NCBI RefSeq assembly: GCF_042650885.1
Contig: NZ_JBHSBU010000001.1
Coordinates: 4,340,001-4,404,000 of the forward strand
From: Chitinimonas_A lacunae
Lineage (GTDB): Bacteria; Pseudomonadota; Gammaproteobacteria; Burkholderiales; Chitinimonadaceae
DNA length: 64,000 bases
Reading direction: 5' to 3'
Part shown: piece after piece, positions 34,509 through 41,649 of the stretch
Numbering within the stretch: the stretch's first letter is position 1
Layout of the letters: the number at the start of each line of letters is the position of its first letter
Made by a program: the position numbers and the translations under genes
The notes under the pieces: generated by a model
Database searches by the model: none
What the model was told of the DNA's origin: nothing
What the model saw: only the letters and a program-made list of their open reading frames with translations

Positions 34509-35909
34509 TCACTGGTCTGTCCTGACCGTGGCGGCAAAACGCAGCCGGAAGGTAATGCGGTCGCCGTCGCTCTCCACTTCGACCGTGCCCTGGTGCAGCC
34601 GCATGATCGAATCGACCAGTGCCAGGCCGAGACCGACGCCGTCGGTATCGCGGCTGCGGGCGTTGTCGCCGCGGGTGAAACGGGCGAATAGCTGGTGCAG
34701 CTCCTCCGCCCGGATCGCCGCGCCCGGGTTGCTGACCGACAGAAAGGGGCCCTGGCTGTCGTGGCCAAGCCGGACTTCGATTTCCGCGCCGGCCGGGGCA
34801 TAGCGCACGGCATTGGACAGCAGATTGGTCAGCGCACGGCGCAGCATCAGCCGGTCGCCCGGCACGGCAAGCTGGCCGGCGACCGTCAGGGTCTGCGCCT
34901 TTTCCGAAGCGCCCAGCTCGAAGAATTCCACCACGCTGTCGCTCTCGGCGCGCAGATCGACCGGCTGCTGATCGAGTGTCAACATGCCGCGATCGGCACG
35001 GGCCAGGAACAGCATATCGGACACCATGCGCTGCATCCGCTCCAGCTCTTCCATATTCGACAGCAAGGCTTCGCGGTAGACCTCGACCTCGCGTGGCCGG
35101 CTCAGGGTCACCTGGGTTTGCAGCAGCAGATTGTTGAGCGGGGTGCGCAGCTCATGGGCGATATCGGCCGAGAACTGCTCAAGGCTGCGAAAGCTGTCGT
35201 GAAGCCGGGCCAGCATGCGGTTGAGGCTCTCGACCAGCCCGCGCACTTCACCAGGCGCATGTTCGACATCGAGCGGCGCGCCCAGCCGGTCGGCGGTCAG
35301 CCGCTCGGCCTTGGTGGCCAGTTCCTGCAAGGGCGCCAGCCCGCGCCATGCCACGAAATAGGCCCGCAGGCCGCTCAATAGCGTGCCGAGCAGACCGACC
35401 AGCACGGCAATCAGCCGATGGTTGTGCAGGATGCGTTGCGAATCGGTGACGTCGACGGCGACATAGACGTCGATCTCGGCCGCGACCGGGCCGTGCCAGG
35501 TGTGGGGAATCCGCCGTACCCACCAGCGCGCCTCGCGGCCTTGCAAGGGCACGATTTGCAGCGCCGGCAGCGGCGGGCGGGAACGGATGGCCTGGGCCAG
35601 TTCCGGCAAGGGCCGCAGCAGCCAGACCGGGCCGCTGCGCACACCGATGCTCAGATGCGGATGGCCCACGGTAATTTCGCGGAATTGGCCGATATGGTCG
35701 ATCAATCGTTGTGGAACGGCGACCCCGGCCAATTGATGGCGGACGACTTCGGTCTTGCCGTTGATCTCGGCCAGATTCTGTCCGTCGAGCTGCATGCCTA
35801 GCGCGTGGTAGAGCGTGTAGCCCACGCCTGCCATGATCAGCGCCGATCCGGCCCAGAACGACAGCACCAGCCGCAGGGCAAGGCTGGAGCGGGCTGAGCG
35901 CGGCTTCAC
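34509..35909 (-). CDS. copS: Copper-responsive sensor histidine kinase
   Basis: A 466-residue kinase of the CusS/CopS heavy-metal sensor family: transmembrane helix (about 12-32), periplasmic sensor to about 165, second helix (LIAVLVGLLGTLLSGLRAYFVAWRGL), HAMP (PLQELATKAERLTADRLGAPLD), HisKA with FSADIAHELRTPLNNLL, and HATPase with NLLSNAVRYAP and GVGLGLALVDSIM. It should phosphorylate the overlapping CopR when periplasmic Cu(I) rises. Assignment to copper rests on family and the neighbouring genes. Confidence 0.87.
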   Translation of the reverse strand: MKPRSARSSLALRLVLSFWAGSALIMAGVGYTLYHALGMQLDGQNLAEINGKTEVVRHQLAGVAVPQRLIDHIGQFREITVGHPHLSIGVRSGPVWLLRPLPELAQAIRSRPPLPALQIVPLQGREARWWVRRIPHTWHGPVAAEIDVYVAVDVTDSQRILHNHRLIAVLVGLLGTLLSGLRAYFVAWRGLAPLQELATKAERLTADRLGAPLDVEHAPGEVRGLVESLNRMLARLHDSFRSLEQFSADIAHELRTPLNNLLLQTQVTLSRPREVEVYREALLSNMEELERMQRMVSDMLFLARADRGMLTLDQQPVDLRAESDSVVEFFELGASEKAQTLTVAGQLAVPGDRLMLRRALTNLLSNAVRYAPAGAEIEVRLGHDSQGPFLSVSNPGAAIRAEELHQLFARFTRGDNARSRDTDGVGLGLALVDSIMRLHQGTVEVESDGDRITFRLRFAATVRTDQ

Positions 35910-36577
35910 TCGCGTTCTTCCATCACATAGCCAAAGCCGCGCACCGTATGGATCAGCGGCTTGGCAAACGGCTCATCGACCTTGGCACGCAGCCGGCGGA
36001 TCGCCACTTCGACCACATTGGTATCGCTGTCGAAATTGATGTCCCATACCTGCTCGGCGATCACGGTACGCGACAGCACTTCGCCCTGGCGCCGCATGAA
36101 CAGCAGCAGCAGGGCGTATTCCTTGGCGGTCAGATCGATCCGCCGCCCGGCCCGCTCGACCCGGCGCCGCAACAGGTGGACCTCCAGATCGGCCAGCGTC
36201 AGCACATCGCTTTCCTGTTGCTTGCCGCGCCGCAGCAGCACCCGCACCCGGGCCAGCAGTTCGGAAAAGGCAAATGGCTTGACCAGATAGTCGTCCGCCC
36301 CCAGTTCCAGCCCACGCACCCGATCCTCGATCCGGTCACGCGCGGTCAGGAACAGCACCGGCATCGCATGGTTGCGTCGGATACGCTTGATCAGCTCCCA
36401 GCCATCGATTTCCGGTAAGCCCACATCGAGGATCAGCAGGTCGTAATCGACGCAATCGACCTGATGCAGCGCATCGGGGCCGGTTCTGACCCAGTCCACC
36501 ATCAGGCCGTTCTCGCTCAGGCCCTTCACCAGATATTCGCCCGCATGGGCTTCGTCTTCTGCCAGTAACAAGCGCAT
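35906..36577 (-). CDS. copR: OmpR-family copper response regulator
   Basis: A 223-residue regulator: receiver domain (acidic pocket LLAEDEAHAG, Asp in LLILDVGLPEIDG, K in VKPF) and winged-helix DNA-binding domain (IDLTAKEYALLLLFMRRQGEVLSRTVIAEQVWD, NVVEVAIRRLRAKVD). It overlaps copS by four bases. The palindrome at 36631 in the divergent promoter region is its likely binding site, controlling both copRS and the plus-strand copper genes. Confidence 0.88.
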   Translation of the reverse strand: MRLLLAEDEAHAGEYLVKGLSENGLMVDWVRTGPDALHQVDCVDYDLLILDVGLPEIDGWELIKRIRRNHAMPVLFLTARDRIEDRVRGLELGADDYLVKPFAFSELLARVRVLLRRGKQQESDVLTLADLEVHLLRRRVERAGRRIDLTAKEYALLLLFMRRQGEVLSRTVIAEQVWDINFDSDTNVVEVAIRRLRAKVDEPFAKPLIHTVRGFGYVMEERE

Positions 36578-36630
36578 TGGGTTCTCCTCCGGGCCACATG
36601 CTAAACCGGTCAGCTTGAAGCGGCGCCAAC

Positions 36631-36646
36631 ATTACAAATTTGTAAT
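36631..36646. promoter_or_regulatory. CopR/CusR-type operator
   Basis: ATTACAAATTTGTAAT is a perfect 16-bp palindrome, similar to known cop/cus boxes built around TTACAA/TTGTAA. It lies 54 bases before copR and 68 bases before the plus-strand operon. Confidence 0.75.
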
Positions 36647-36713
36647 CGCTTCATCAGCTCGATGACCGGTGCTGCCCGCTAAAGTGACACGACATTCCAG
36701 GAGGAGCCGCCCG

Positions 36714-36980
36714 ATGTCCCCCCTTTGCCGCGCCAGCGTGTTGGCCTTGCTACTGACCACTTTTACCGTAGCGGCCGAACCGGCGGTCTACCGCTCGACT
36801 TTCGATAGTTATCTGCGCTGGCCGGCCGAACCGACCCCGCCGGCCTGGCGCACTGCCAACGACGAAATGGGCCGCTTGGGCGGTCATGCCGGCCACCTGA
36901 AGCATGCGGCTGGCGAGCAGCCGGCCAGGCAGTCGGCTCAGCCGGACCATAAGGGCCATCACCCTGGGAGCCGACCATGA
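36714..36980 (+). CDS. Small exported protein of the copper operon
   Basis: An 88-residue protein with a signal peptide (SVLALLLTTFTVAAE) and a short His/Gly-containing tail (GRLGGHAGHLKHAAGEQ, PDHKGHH), which could bind metal. AGGAGGAG precedes ATG 36714. It is the first gene after the operator and overlaps the next gene by four bases. The first 45 mature residues (VYRSTFDSYLRWPAEPTPPAWRTANDEMGRLGGHAGHL) are typical of small proteins that precede TolC-like genes in copper clusters. Confidence 0.7.
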   Translation: MSPLCRASVLALLLTTFTVAAEPAVYRSTFDSYLRWPAEPTPPAWRTANDEMGRLGGHAGHLKHAAGEQPARQSAQPDHKGHHPGSRP

Positions 36981-38374
36981 GCCGGGCTGTGGCGGCATTG
37001 CTGGGGCTGGTGCTGACCGGCTGTGCCAGCGTCTCTGCCGAGCGCAGCATCGACGAAGTACGCAAGCTGGCAGGCCCCGATGCAGCTGCGCTCAAAGCCG
37101 TCACCGACGCAAGTGGCGAAACCGAGCGCGCCCAGGCGGTCGAGGCGCTGCTCGCCAAGCCGCTCGGGATGGATGAGGCCATCCGGCTTGCCATGCTCAA
37201 CAACCGTTCGGCCCAGGCAGGGCTTGCCGAATTGGGCGTTGCCGAGGCCGAGTTGGCCCAGGCCGGACGGATCGAGAATCCCACCCTCAGCTTTGCCAAG
37301 CTGCGCAGCGAAGGCGAGGTCGAGTACGAACGGGCGTTCAAGCTCGATCTGCTGGGCGTGCTGTTCATCCCGTGGCGGATGCGGATCGAAACGCAGCGGC
37401 TGGAACAGGAAAAGCTGCGCGTCGCCGCCGATATCGCCCGGCTGGCGCTTGAGACCCGTAAAGCCTGGGTCAATGCCGTGGCGGCAGCGCAGAGCGCCCG
37501 TTATCGGGCCGATGTGAACGAGGCGGCCGAAGCCGGCGCGACGCTGGCCAGACGGATGGCCGATGTCGGTAATTTCAGCCGGCTCGACCAGGCGCGCGAA
37601 CAGGCCTATTACGCCGAGACCACCGCCGAGCTGGCCCGGGCGCGGCAGGAGGCGGTGGAAGCGCGCGAACGGTTGATCCGGCTGCTTGGGTTGGGCGGGA
37701 GCGAGGTGACGAAGTTGACGCTGCCGGAACGCCTGCCCGATCTGCCGGCCACGCCACGCGCCTTCGAGCAGACGGCCCAGGTTGCCGCGCAGCAACGGCT
37801 CGATCTGCAACGTGCCCGCCACGAGGTCGAAGGCCTGGCCCGTTCATTGGGCCTGGGCCGCGCCACCCGCTGGGTCAACGCGCTGGAGACTTCCTATCTG
37901 CACAATTCCAGCAATGAAGGCCATCGGGCCCGTGGTTATGAGCTGGAATTCCAACTGCCCTTGTTCGACTGGGGCGATGCCAGACTGGCGCGCAATGAAG
38001 CGAGCTACCGAGCGGCGTTCAACCGGGCAGCCGAGATCGGCCTGAATGCCGAGTCGGAACTGCGCGCCCGTTATCTGGGCTATCGCACTGCCTACGACCT
38101 GGCCCGCCACTACCGCGACGAGATCGTGCCGCTGCGCCGGACCATCGCCGATGAAAGTCTGCTGCGCTACAACGGCATGCTGATCGGGGTGTTCGAGCTG
38201 CTGGCCGAGGCGCGGCAGCAGGTGGTGGCGGTCGACGCCTATCTGGACGCCCTGCGCGCCTTCTGGGTGGCCGATGCCGATCTGGCGCTCGCTGCCAGCG
38301 CAGGCGGTGGCGAGACCGGTAGCGGGCCGCGCCGCGCTGCCGGCAACCAGGCGGGTGCGCCTGCCGGACATTGA
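36977..38374 (+). CDS. TolC-family outer-membrane lipoprotein of the copper cluster
   Basis: A 465-residue outer-membrane factor with lipobox LTGC near residue 15 and two long coiled-coil repeats (for example ELGVAEAELAQAGRIENPTLSF and the second half around LNAESELRARYLGYRTAYDLARHYRDEIVPLRRTI). Such proteins form trimeric channels. No RND pump or periplasmic adaptor gene is next to it; the neighbours are an oxidase and cupredoxins. It may therefore work with a pump encoded elsewhere. Confidence 0.85.
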   Translation: MSRAVAALLGLVLTGCASVSAERSIDEVRKLAGPDAAALKAVTDASGETERAQAVEALLAKPLGMDEAIRLAMLNNRSAQAGLAELGVAEAELAQAGRIENPTLSFAKLRSEGEVEYERAFKLDLLGVLFIPWRMRIETQRLEQEKLRVAADIARLALETRKAWVNAVAAAQSARYRADVNEAAEAGATLARRMADVGNFSRLDQAREQAYYAETTAELARARQEAVEARERLIRLLGLGGSEVTKLTLPERLPDLPATPRAFEQTAQVAAQQRLDLQRARHEVEGLARSLGLGRATRWVNALETSYLHNSSNEGHRARGYELEFQLPLFDWGDARLARNEASYRAAFNRAAEIGLNAESELRARYLGYRTAYDLARHYRDEIVPLRRTIADESLLRYNGMLIGVFELLAEARQQVVAVDAYLDALRAFWVADADLALAASAGGGETGSGPRRAAGNQAGAPAGH

Positions 38375-38393
38375 TCCTTATCCGAGACAAGCC

Positions 38394-39755
38394 ATGAGCA
38401 ACCGTAGACGATTTCTCCAGGCCGCCGCCGGTCTGGTCGGTGCAAGCACCGTATCGCGGCTGGGCGCCGCCGGCCTGCCCGAGGCGCCGATCCAGACCAG
38501 CGCAGCGACCCAACCGCCCCTGTCGCCACGCGACGGCCGACCTTATCAGCCGGTGGTGACCTTGAATGGCTGGACGCTGCCCTGGCGGATGAAGAACGGG
38601 GTCAAGGAATTCCACCTCGTGGCCGAGCCGGTGGTGCGTGAACTGGCGCCGGGAATGAAAGCCCATCTGTGGGGCTACAACGGCCAGAGTCCCGGCCCGA
38701 CCATCGAATGCGTCGAGGGCGACCGGGTGCGGATCTTCGTCACCAACCGTCTGCCCGAACACACCACCATCCATTGGCACGGCGTGCTGCTGCCCAATGG
38801 CATGGATGGGGTGGGCGGGCTCAACCAGCCGCAGATCAAGCCGGGCAAGACCTTTGTCTACGAGTTCGACATGATCAAGTCGGGCACGTTTATGTATCAC
38901 CCGCATGCCGACGAGATGACCCAGATGGCCATGGGCATGATGGGTTTTCTGGTGGTGCACCCGAAGAACCCCGACTTTATGCGGGTGGACCGCGATTTCG
39001 TGTTTCTGCTCAGTGCCTACGATATCGAGCCGGGCAGCTATACGCCGCGCGTCAATACCATGCTCGATTTCAATCTCTGGACCTGGAACAGCCGCGTCTT
39101 CCCCGGCATCGATCCGCTGGTGGCCCGTACCAACGATCGGGTGCGGATCCGTATCGGCAATCTGACCATGACCAACCATCCCATCCATCTGCATGGGGTC
39201 GATTTTGAAGTGACCTGCACCGATGGCGGCTGGGTGCCCAAGTCGGCGCGCTGGCCCGAAGTGACCACCGATGTGGCGGTGGGCCAGATGCGCGCCATCG
39301 AGTTTGTGGCGGCGCGGCCGGGCGATTGGGCTTTCCACTGCCATAAATCGCACCACACCATGAACGCCATGGGCCATTCGGTGCCGACCATGATCGGGGT
39401 CGACCATCGCGGCCTGGTCGAGAAAATCAATAAGCTGGTGCCCGACTATATGGTGATGGGCGAGCGCGGCATGGCCGATATGGGCGAGATGGAAATGCCG
39501 CTGCCCGACAACACCCTGCCGATGATGACGGGCCAGGGCCAGTTCGGCCCGATCGAGATGGGCGGGATGTTTACCGTCTTCAAGGTCCGCGACGACATCC
39601 GGCCGGGCGACTATCGCGATCCGGGCCATTACCGCTATCCCAAGGGTTCGGTGGCCTATGAATGGACCGGCGAGCTGGCACCGCCGGTACGCGCCAAGGC
39701 CCCTGAAGCCGATGCACAGACCCTCAAGGTGGTCAAACCCAAGGGCCATCACTGA
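38394..39755 (+). CDS. Multicopper oxidase (copper oxidase)
   Basis: A 453-residue periplasmic oxidase with a twin-arginine signal (MSNRRRFLQAAAGLVGAS). Copper-binding motifs: HWHGVLLPNGMDG, FMYHPHADEM, NHPIHLHGVDFEV and the C-terminal HCHKSHHTMNAMGH (Cys of the type 1 site flanked by His). The Met- and His-rich segment around 370-400 (MVMGERGMADMGEMEMPLPDN, MMTGQGQ) is typical of Cu(I)-oxidising enzymes. It should oxidise Cu(I) to less toxic Cu(II) in the periplasm. Confidence 0.9.
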   Translation: MSNRRRFLQAAAGLVGASTVSRLGAAGLPEAPIQTSAATQPPLSPRDGRPYQPVVTLNGWTLPWRMKNGVKEFHLVAEPVVRELAPGMKAHLWGYNGQSPGPTIECVEGDRVRIFVTNRLPEHTTIHWHGVLLPNGMDGVGGLNQPQIKPGKTFVYEFDMIKSGTFMYHPHADEMTQMAMGMMGFLVVHPKNPDFMRVDRDFVFLLSAYDIEPGSYTPRVNTMLDFNLWTWNSRVFPGIDPLVARTNDRVRIRIGNLTMTNHPIHLHGVDFEVTCTDGGWVPKSARWPEVTTDVAVGQMRAIEFVAARPGDWAFHCHKSHHTMNAMGHSVPTMIGVDHRGLVEKINKLVPDYMVMGERGMADMGEMEMPLPDNTLPMMTGQGQFGPIEMGGMFTVFKVRDDIRPGDYRDPGHYRYPKGSVAYEWTGELAPPVRAKAPEADAQTLKVVKPKGHH

Positions 39756-39779
39756 TTGGCCGCAGCTGGAGCTGTTCCC

Positions 39780-40280
39780 ATGAAATTCCCCTGTTACCTT
39801 TCCCTGCTGGCAGCCTTGCTGGCCGCGCCCGTCTGGCCGCACGGCAGCACGGCGGACAAGCCGTCCAAGCCCCACCATCCACAAGCGGCCGAGCAGGAAC
39901 TGTTCGGCCGGGAAGGCGATCGGGCCAAAGTCAGCCGGACCATCGAAGTCACCATGTCCGACCAGATGCGCTACCAGCCCGACCGGATCACCGTCCGCCA
40001 GGGCGAAACCATCCGGCTGGTGATCATCAATAGCGGCCGCATCATGCACGAGCTGGTGCTGGGTTCGGAGGCCGAACTCAAGGCCCATGCCGAGGTGATG
40101 CGCAAGTTCCCCAATATGGAGCACGAGGCGCCGCATATGGCCCATGTGGCCCCGAGCCAACGCCAGGAAATCGTGTGGGAGTTCAACCGCCCGGGCGAAT
40201 TCCTGTTCGGCTGCCTGATTCCCGGCCATTTCGAGGCCGGCATGGTCGGCCGCATCAGCGTGATGCCCAGTCGCTCCTGA
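39780..40280 (+). CDS. Periplasmic cupredoxin
   Basis: A 166-residue exported protein with signal peptide (MKFPCYLSLLAALLAAPVWPHG). The cupredoxin fold is indicated by MRYQPDRITVRQGETIRLVIINSGRIMHELVLGSE and the copper site H, C, H, M in MHELVLG and LFGCLIPGHFEAGM. Likely carries copper or electrons to or from the multicopper oxidase encoded 24 bases upstream. Confidence 0.88.
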   Translation: MKFPCYLSLLAALLAAPVWPHGSTADKPSKPHHPQAAEQELFGREGDRAKVSRTIEVTMSDQMRYQPDRITVRQGETIRLVIINSGRIMHELVLGSEAELKAHAEVMRKFPNMEHEAPHMAHVAPSQRQEIVWEFNRPGEFLFGCLIPGHFEAGMVGRISVMPSRS

Positions 40281-40301
40281 TCCCGATAGCGGAGATTACC
40301 G

Positions 40302-40589
40302 ATGCTGAAATCCATTTTTCGTACTGCACTGTTGACCCTGGCGGTCGCCGCCCTCGCCAACCCCGCGCCGCAAAGCGAAGGCGAAGTCCGCAAGGTCGAT
40401 CGCGAGCAGAACAAGATCACCATCCGCCACGGCGAGATCGCCAACTTGGGCATGCCGCCGATGACCATGGTCTTCCGCGTCAAAGACCCGGCACTGCTCG
40501 GGACGCTCAAAGCCGGCGACAAGATCCGCTTCCAGGCCGAAAAGCTGGAACAGGGCTATACCGTCACGGCAATCGAGCCGCAGCCCTGA
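40302..40589 (+). CDS. CusF-like periplasmic copper-binding protein
   Basis: A 95-residue protein with signal peptide and the CusF beta-barrel signature VRKVDREQNKITIRHGEIANLGMPPMTMVFRV. His and the two Met ligands (MTM) are present; the Trp that stacks on Cu(I) in E. coli CusF is replaced by Met, a variant seen in many paralogues. It likely shuttles Cu(I). Last gene of the plus-strand copper operon. Confidence 0.85.
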   Translation: MLKSIFRTALLTLAVAALANPAPQSEGEVRKVDREQNKITIRHGEIANLGMPPMTMVFRVKDPALLGTLKAGDKIRFQAEKLEQGYTVTAIEPQP

Positions 40590-40925
40590 TTGGTTTGTGA
40601 TTGATTGGGGTGCAGAAACCGGTCCGGACACTGATTGAGAGCCGCCTCAACAACGGCGGATGCGCCGGCGGCTGTTGGCGCATTTCCCGCTGATTCGGAG
40701 TCTGCGTGTCCGCGCCGGCCCACAATCCTCAGTCAGACTCAGTGGCGACGCCGATTGAAACGGACATGCTGTAGCAGCAAAGTGGCGTGATCTGCCGCTG
40801 TCTGGGACACCTGGTGTCCGTGGAGCATGGGTGGAGGCCGGAATCATGGTTCGGCCTTCTACAGGCCCGGGGAAAGAAAGTCGGATGCTTGGTCGTCAAA
40901 GCCGCAACGATGCCAACGCCCGGGT
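40590..40925. other. Intergenic region with a MITE copy
   Basis: About 335 bases between convergent genes. Apart from the MITE-like copy at 40679-40769 it shows only GC-rich sequence without a gene I can support. Confidence 0.4.
40679..40769. mobile_element. MITE-like element, full copy E
   Basis: A 91-bp element. The left end reads GCATTTCCCGCTGATTCGG then AGTC; the complement of the right end reads GCATGTCCGTTTCAATCGG then CGTC. The ends therefore match each other and those of copies at 13834 and 45337 with scattered substitutions. No coding capacity. Confidence 0.65.
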
Positions 40926-41555
40926 TCAAGCCGGCGCCAGCCGCAGCAGCTCATCCACCCGATCGAACACCATATCCGGGGCACAGGCCTTGAGCGATTC
41001 GAGTTCGCCGTAGCCCCAGGCCACCGCGCCGCAGGCGATCCGGGCGCGACGGGCGCTTTCGAGGTCGGTGATCTGGTCGCCGATATAGATCGCCCCGGCT
41101 GCTTCGGCACGGCAGACCTTGAGGGTGGTGCGCAACTTAGCGGTCTTGCTGAAGATCGACGTGCCGCATTCGAAATGGCTGATCAGGCTGGCGATATCGG
41201 GTCCGAGCACTTGCCGGATGGTGTCGTGCCGGTTGGCGCTGACGATCGCAAGGCGCACGCCGCGCGCCGACAGCTCACGCAATAATTCGGCGATGCCGTC
41301 GAACAGGGCGATGGCGTTGAGGCGCCGTTTCATCTCGGCGCGAAAGCGGTAGGCCAGCAGGGGGACGCGCCAGCGTGAAATCCCGAAGTGCTTGATCAAT
41401 TCGCGCGCACCGTGGCGGCGCAGCTCGGGAATCTCCTCCGCCACGACCGGCCGGTAGCGATAGACCTGGGCCAGCTCGTTAAAGACTTCGACAAATACCG
41501 CCATCGAATCGGCCAAGGTGCCGTCGAAATCGAAAATCGCCAGTTGATAGGACAT
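40926..41555 (-). CDS. HAD-family phosphatase (phosphoglycolate phosphatase-like)
   Basis: A 209-residue HAD hydrolase. Motif I is IFDFDGTLADS, motif II is AIVSAN, motif III is the K of SKTAKL and motif IV is IYIGDQITDLESA. The cap is of the small helical type found in phosphoglycolate phosphatases. Substrate cannot be fixed from sequence. The gene is monocistronic-looking, convergent with the copper operon and downstream of the CcoI-type ATPase gene. Confidence 0.85.
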   Translation of the reverse strand: MSYQLAIFDFDGTLADSMAVFVEVFNELAQVYRYRPVVAEEIPELRRHGARELIKHFGISRWRVPLLAYRFRAEMKRRLNAIALFDGIAELLRELSARGVRLAIVSANRHDTIRQVLGPDIASLISHFECGTSIFSKTAKLRTTLKVCRAEAAGAIYIGDQITDLESARRARIACGAVAWGYGELESLKACAPDMVFDRVDELLRLAPA

Positions 41556-41614
41556 GGGGTCTTGAGCTGAAGTTGAATAAGCTTGCGTCGAAAAAGACTA
41601 TTTTCGTTTCTATT

Positions 41615-41640
41615 CGTCTGCCAGTCTTGCAGACGTTTTT
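41615..41640 (+). terminator. Hairpin with plus-strand U-tract
   Basis: CGTCTGC and GCAGACG with a seven-base loop followed by TTTTT. It faces into the 3' end of the minus-strand ATPase gene, so its normal role is unclear; it might end antisense transcripts. Confidence 0.4.
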
Positions 41641-41649
41641 CCTGAAATT

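Noticed and set aside
38019..40229. A 736-codon minus-strand frame across the copper oxidase genes
   Set aside because: Composition is that of a codon shadow (His-, Gly- and Asp-rich) and it lies opposite three recognised genes.
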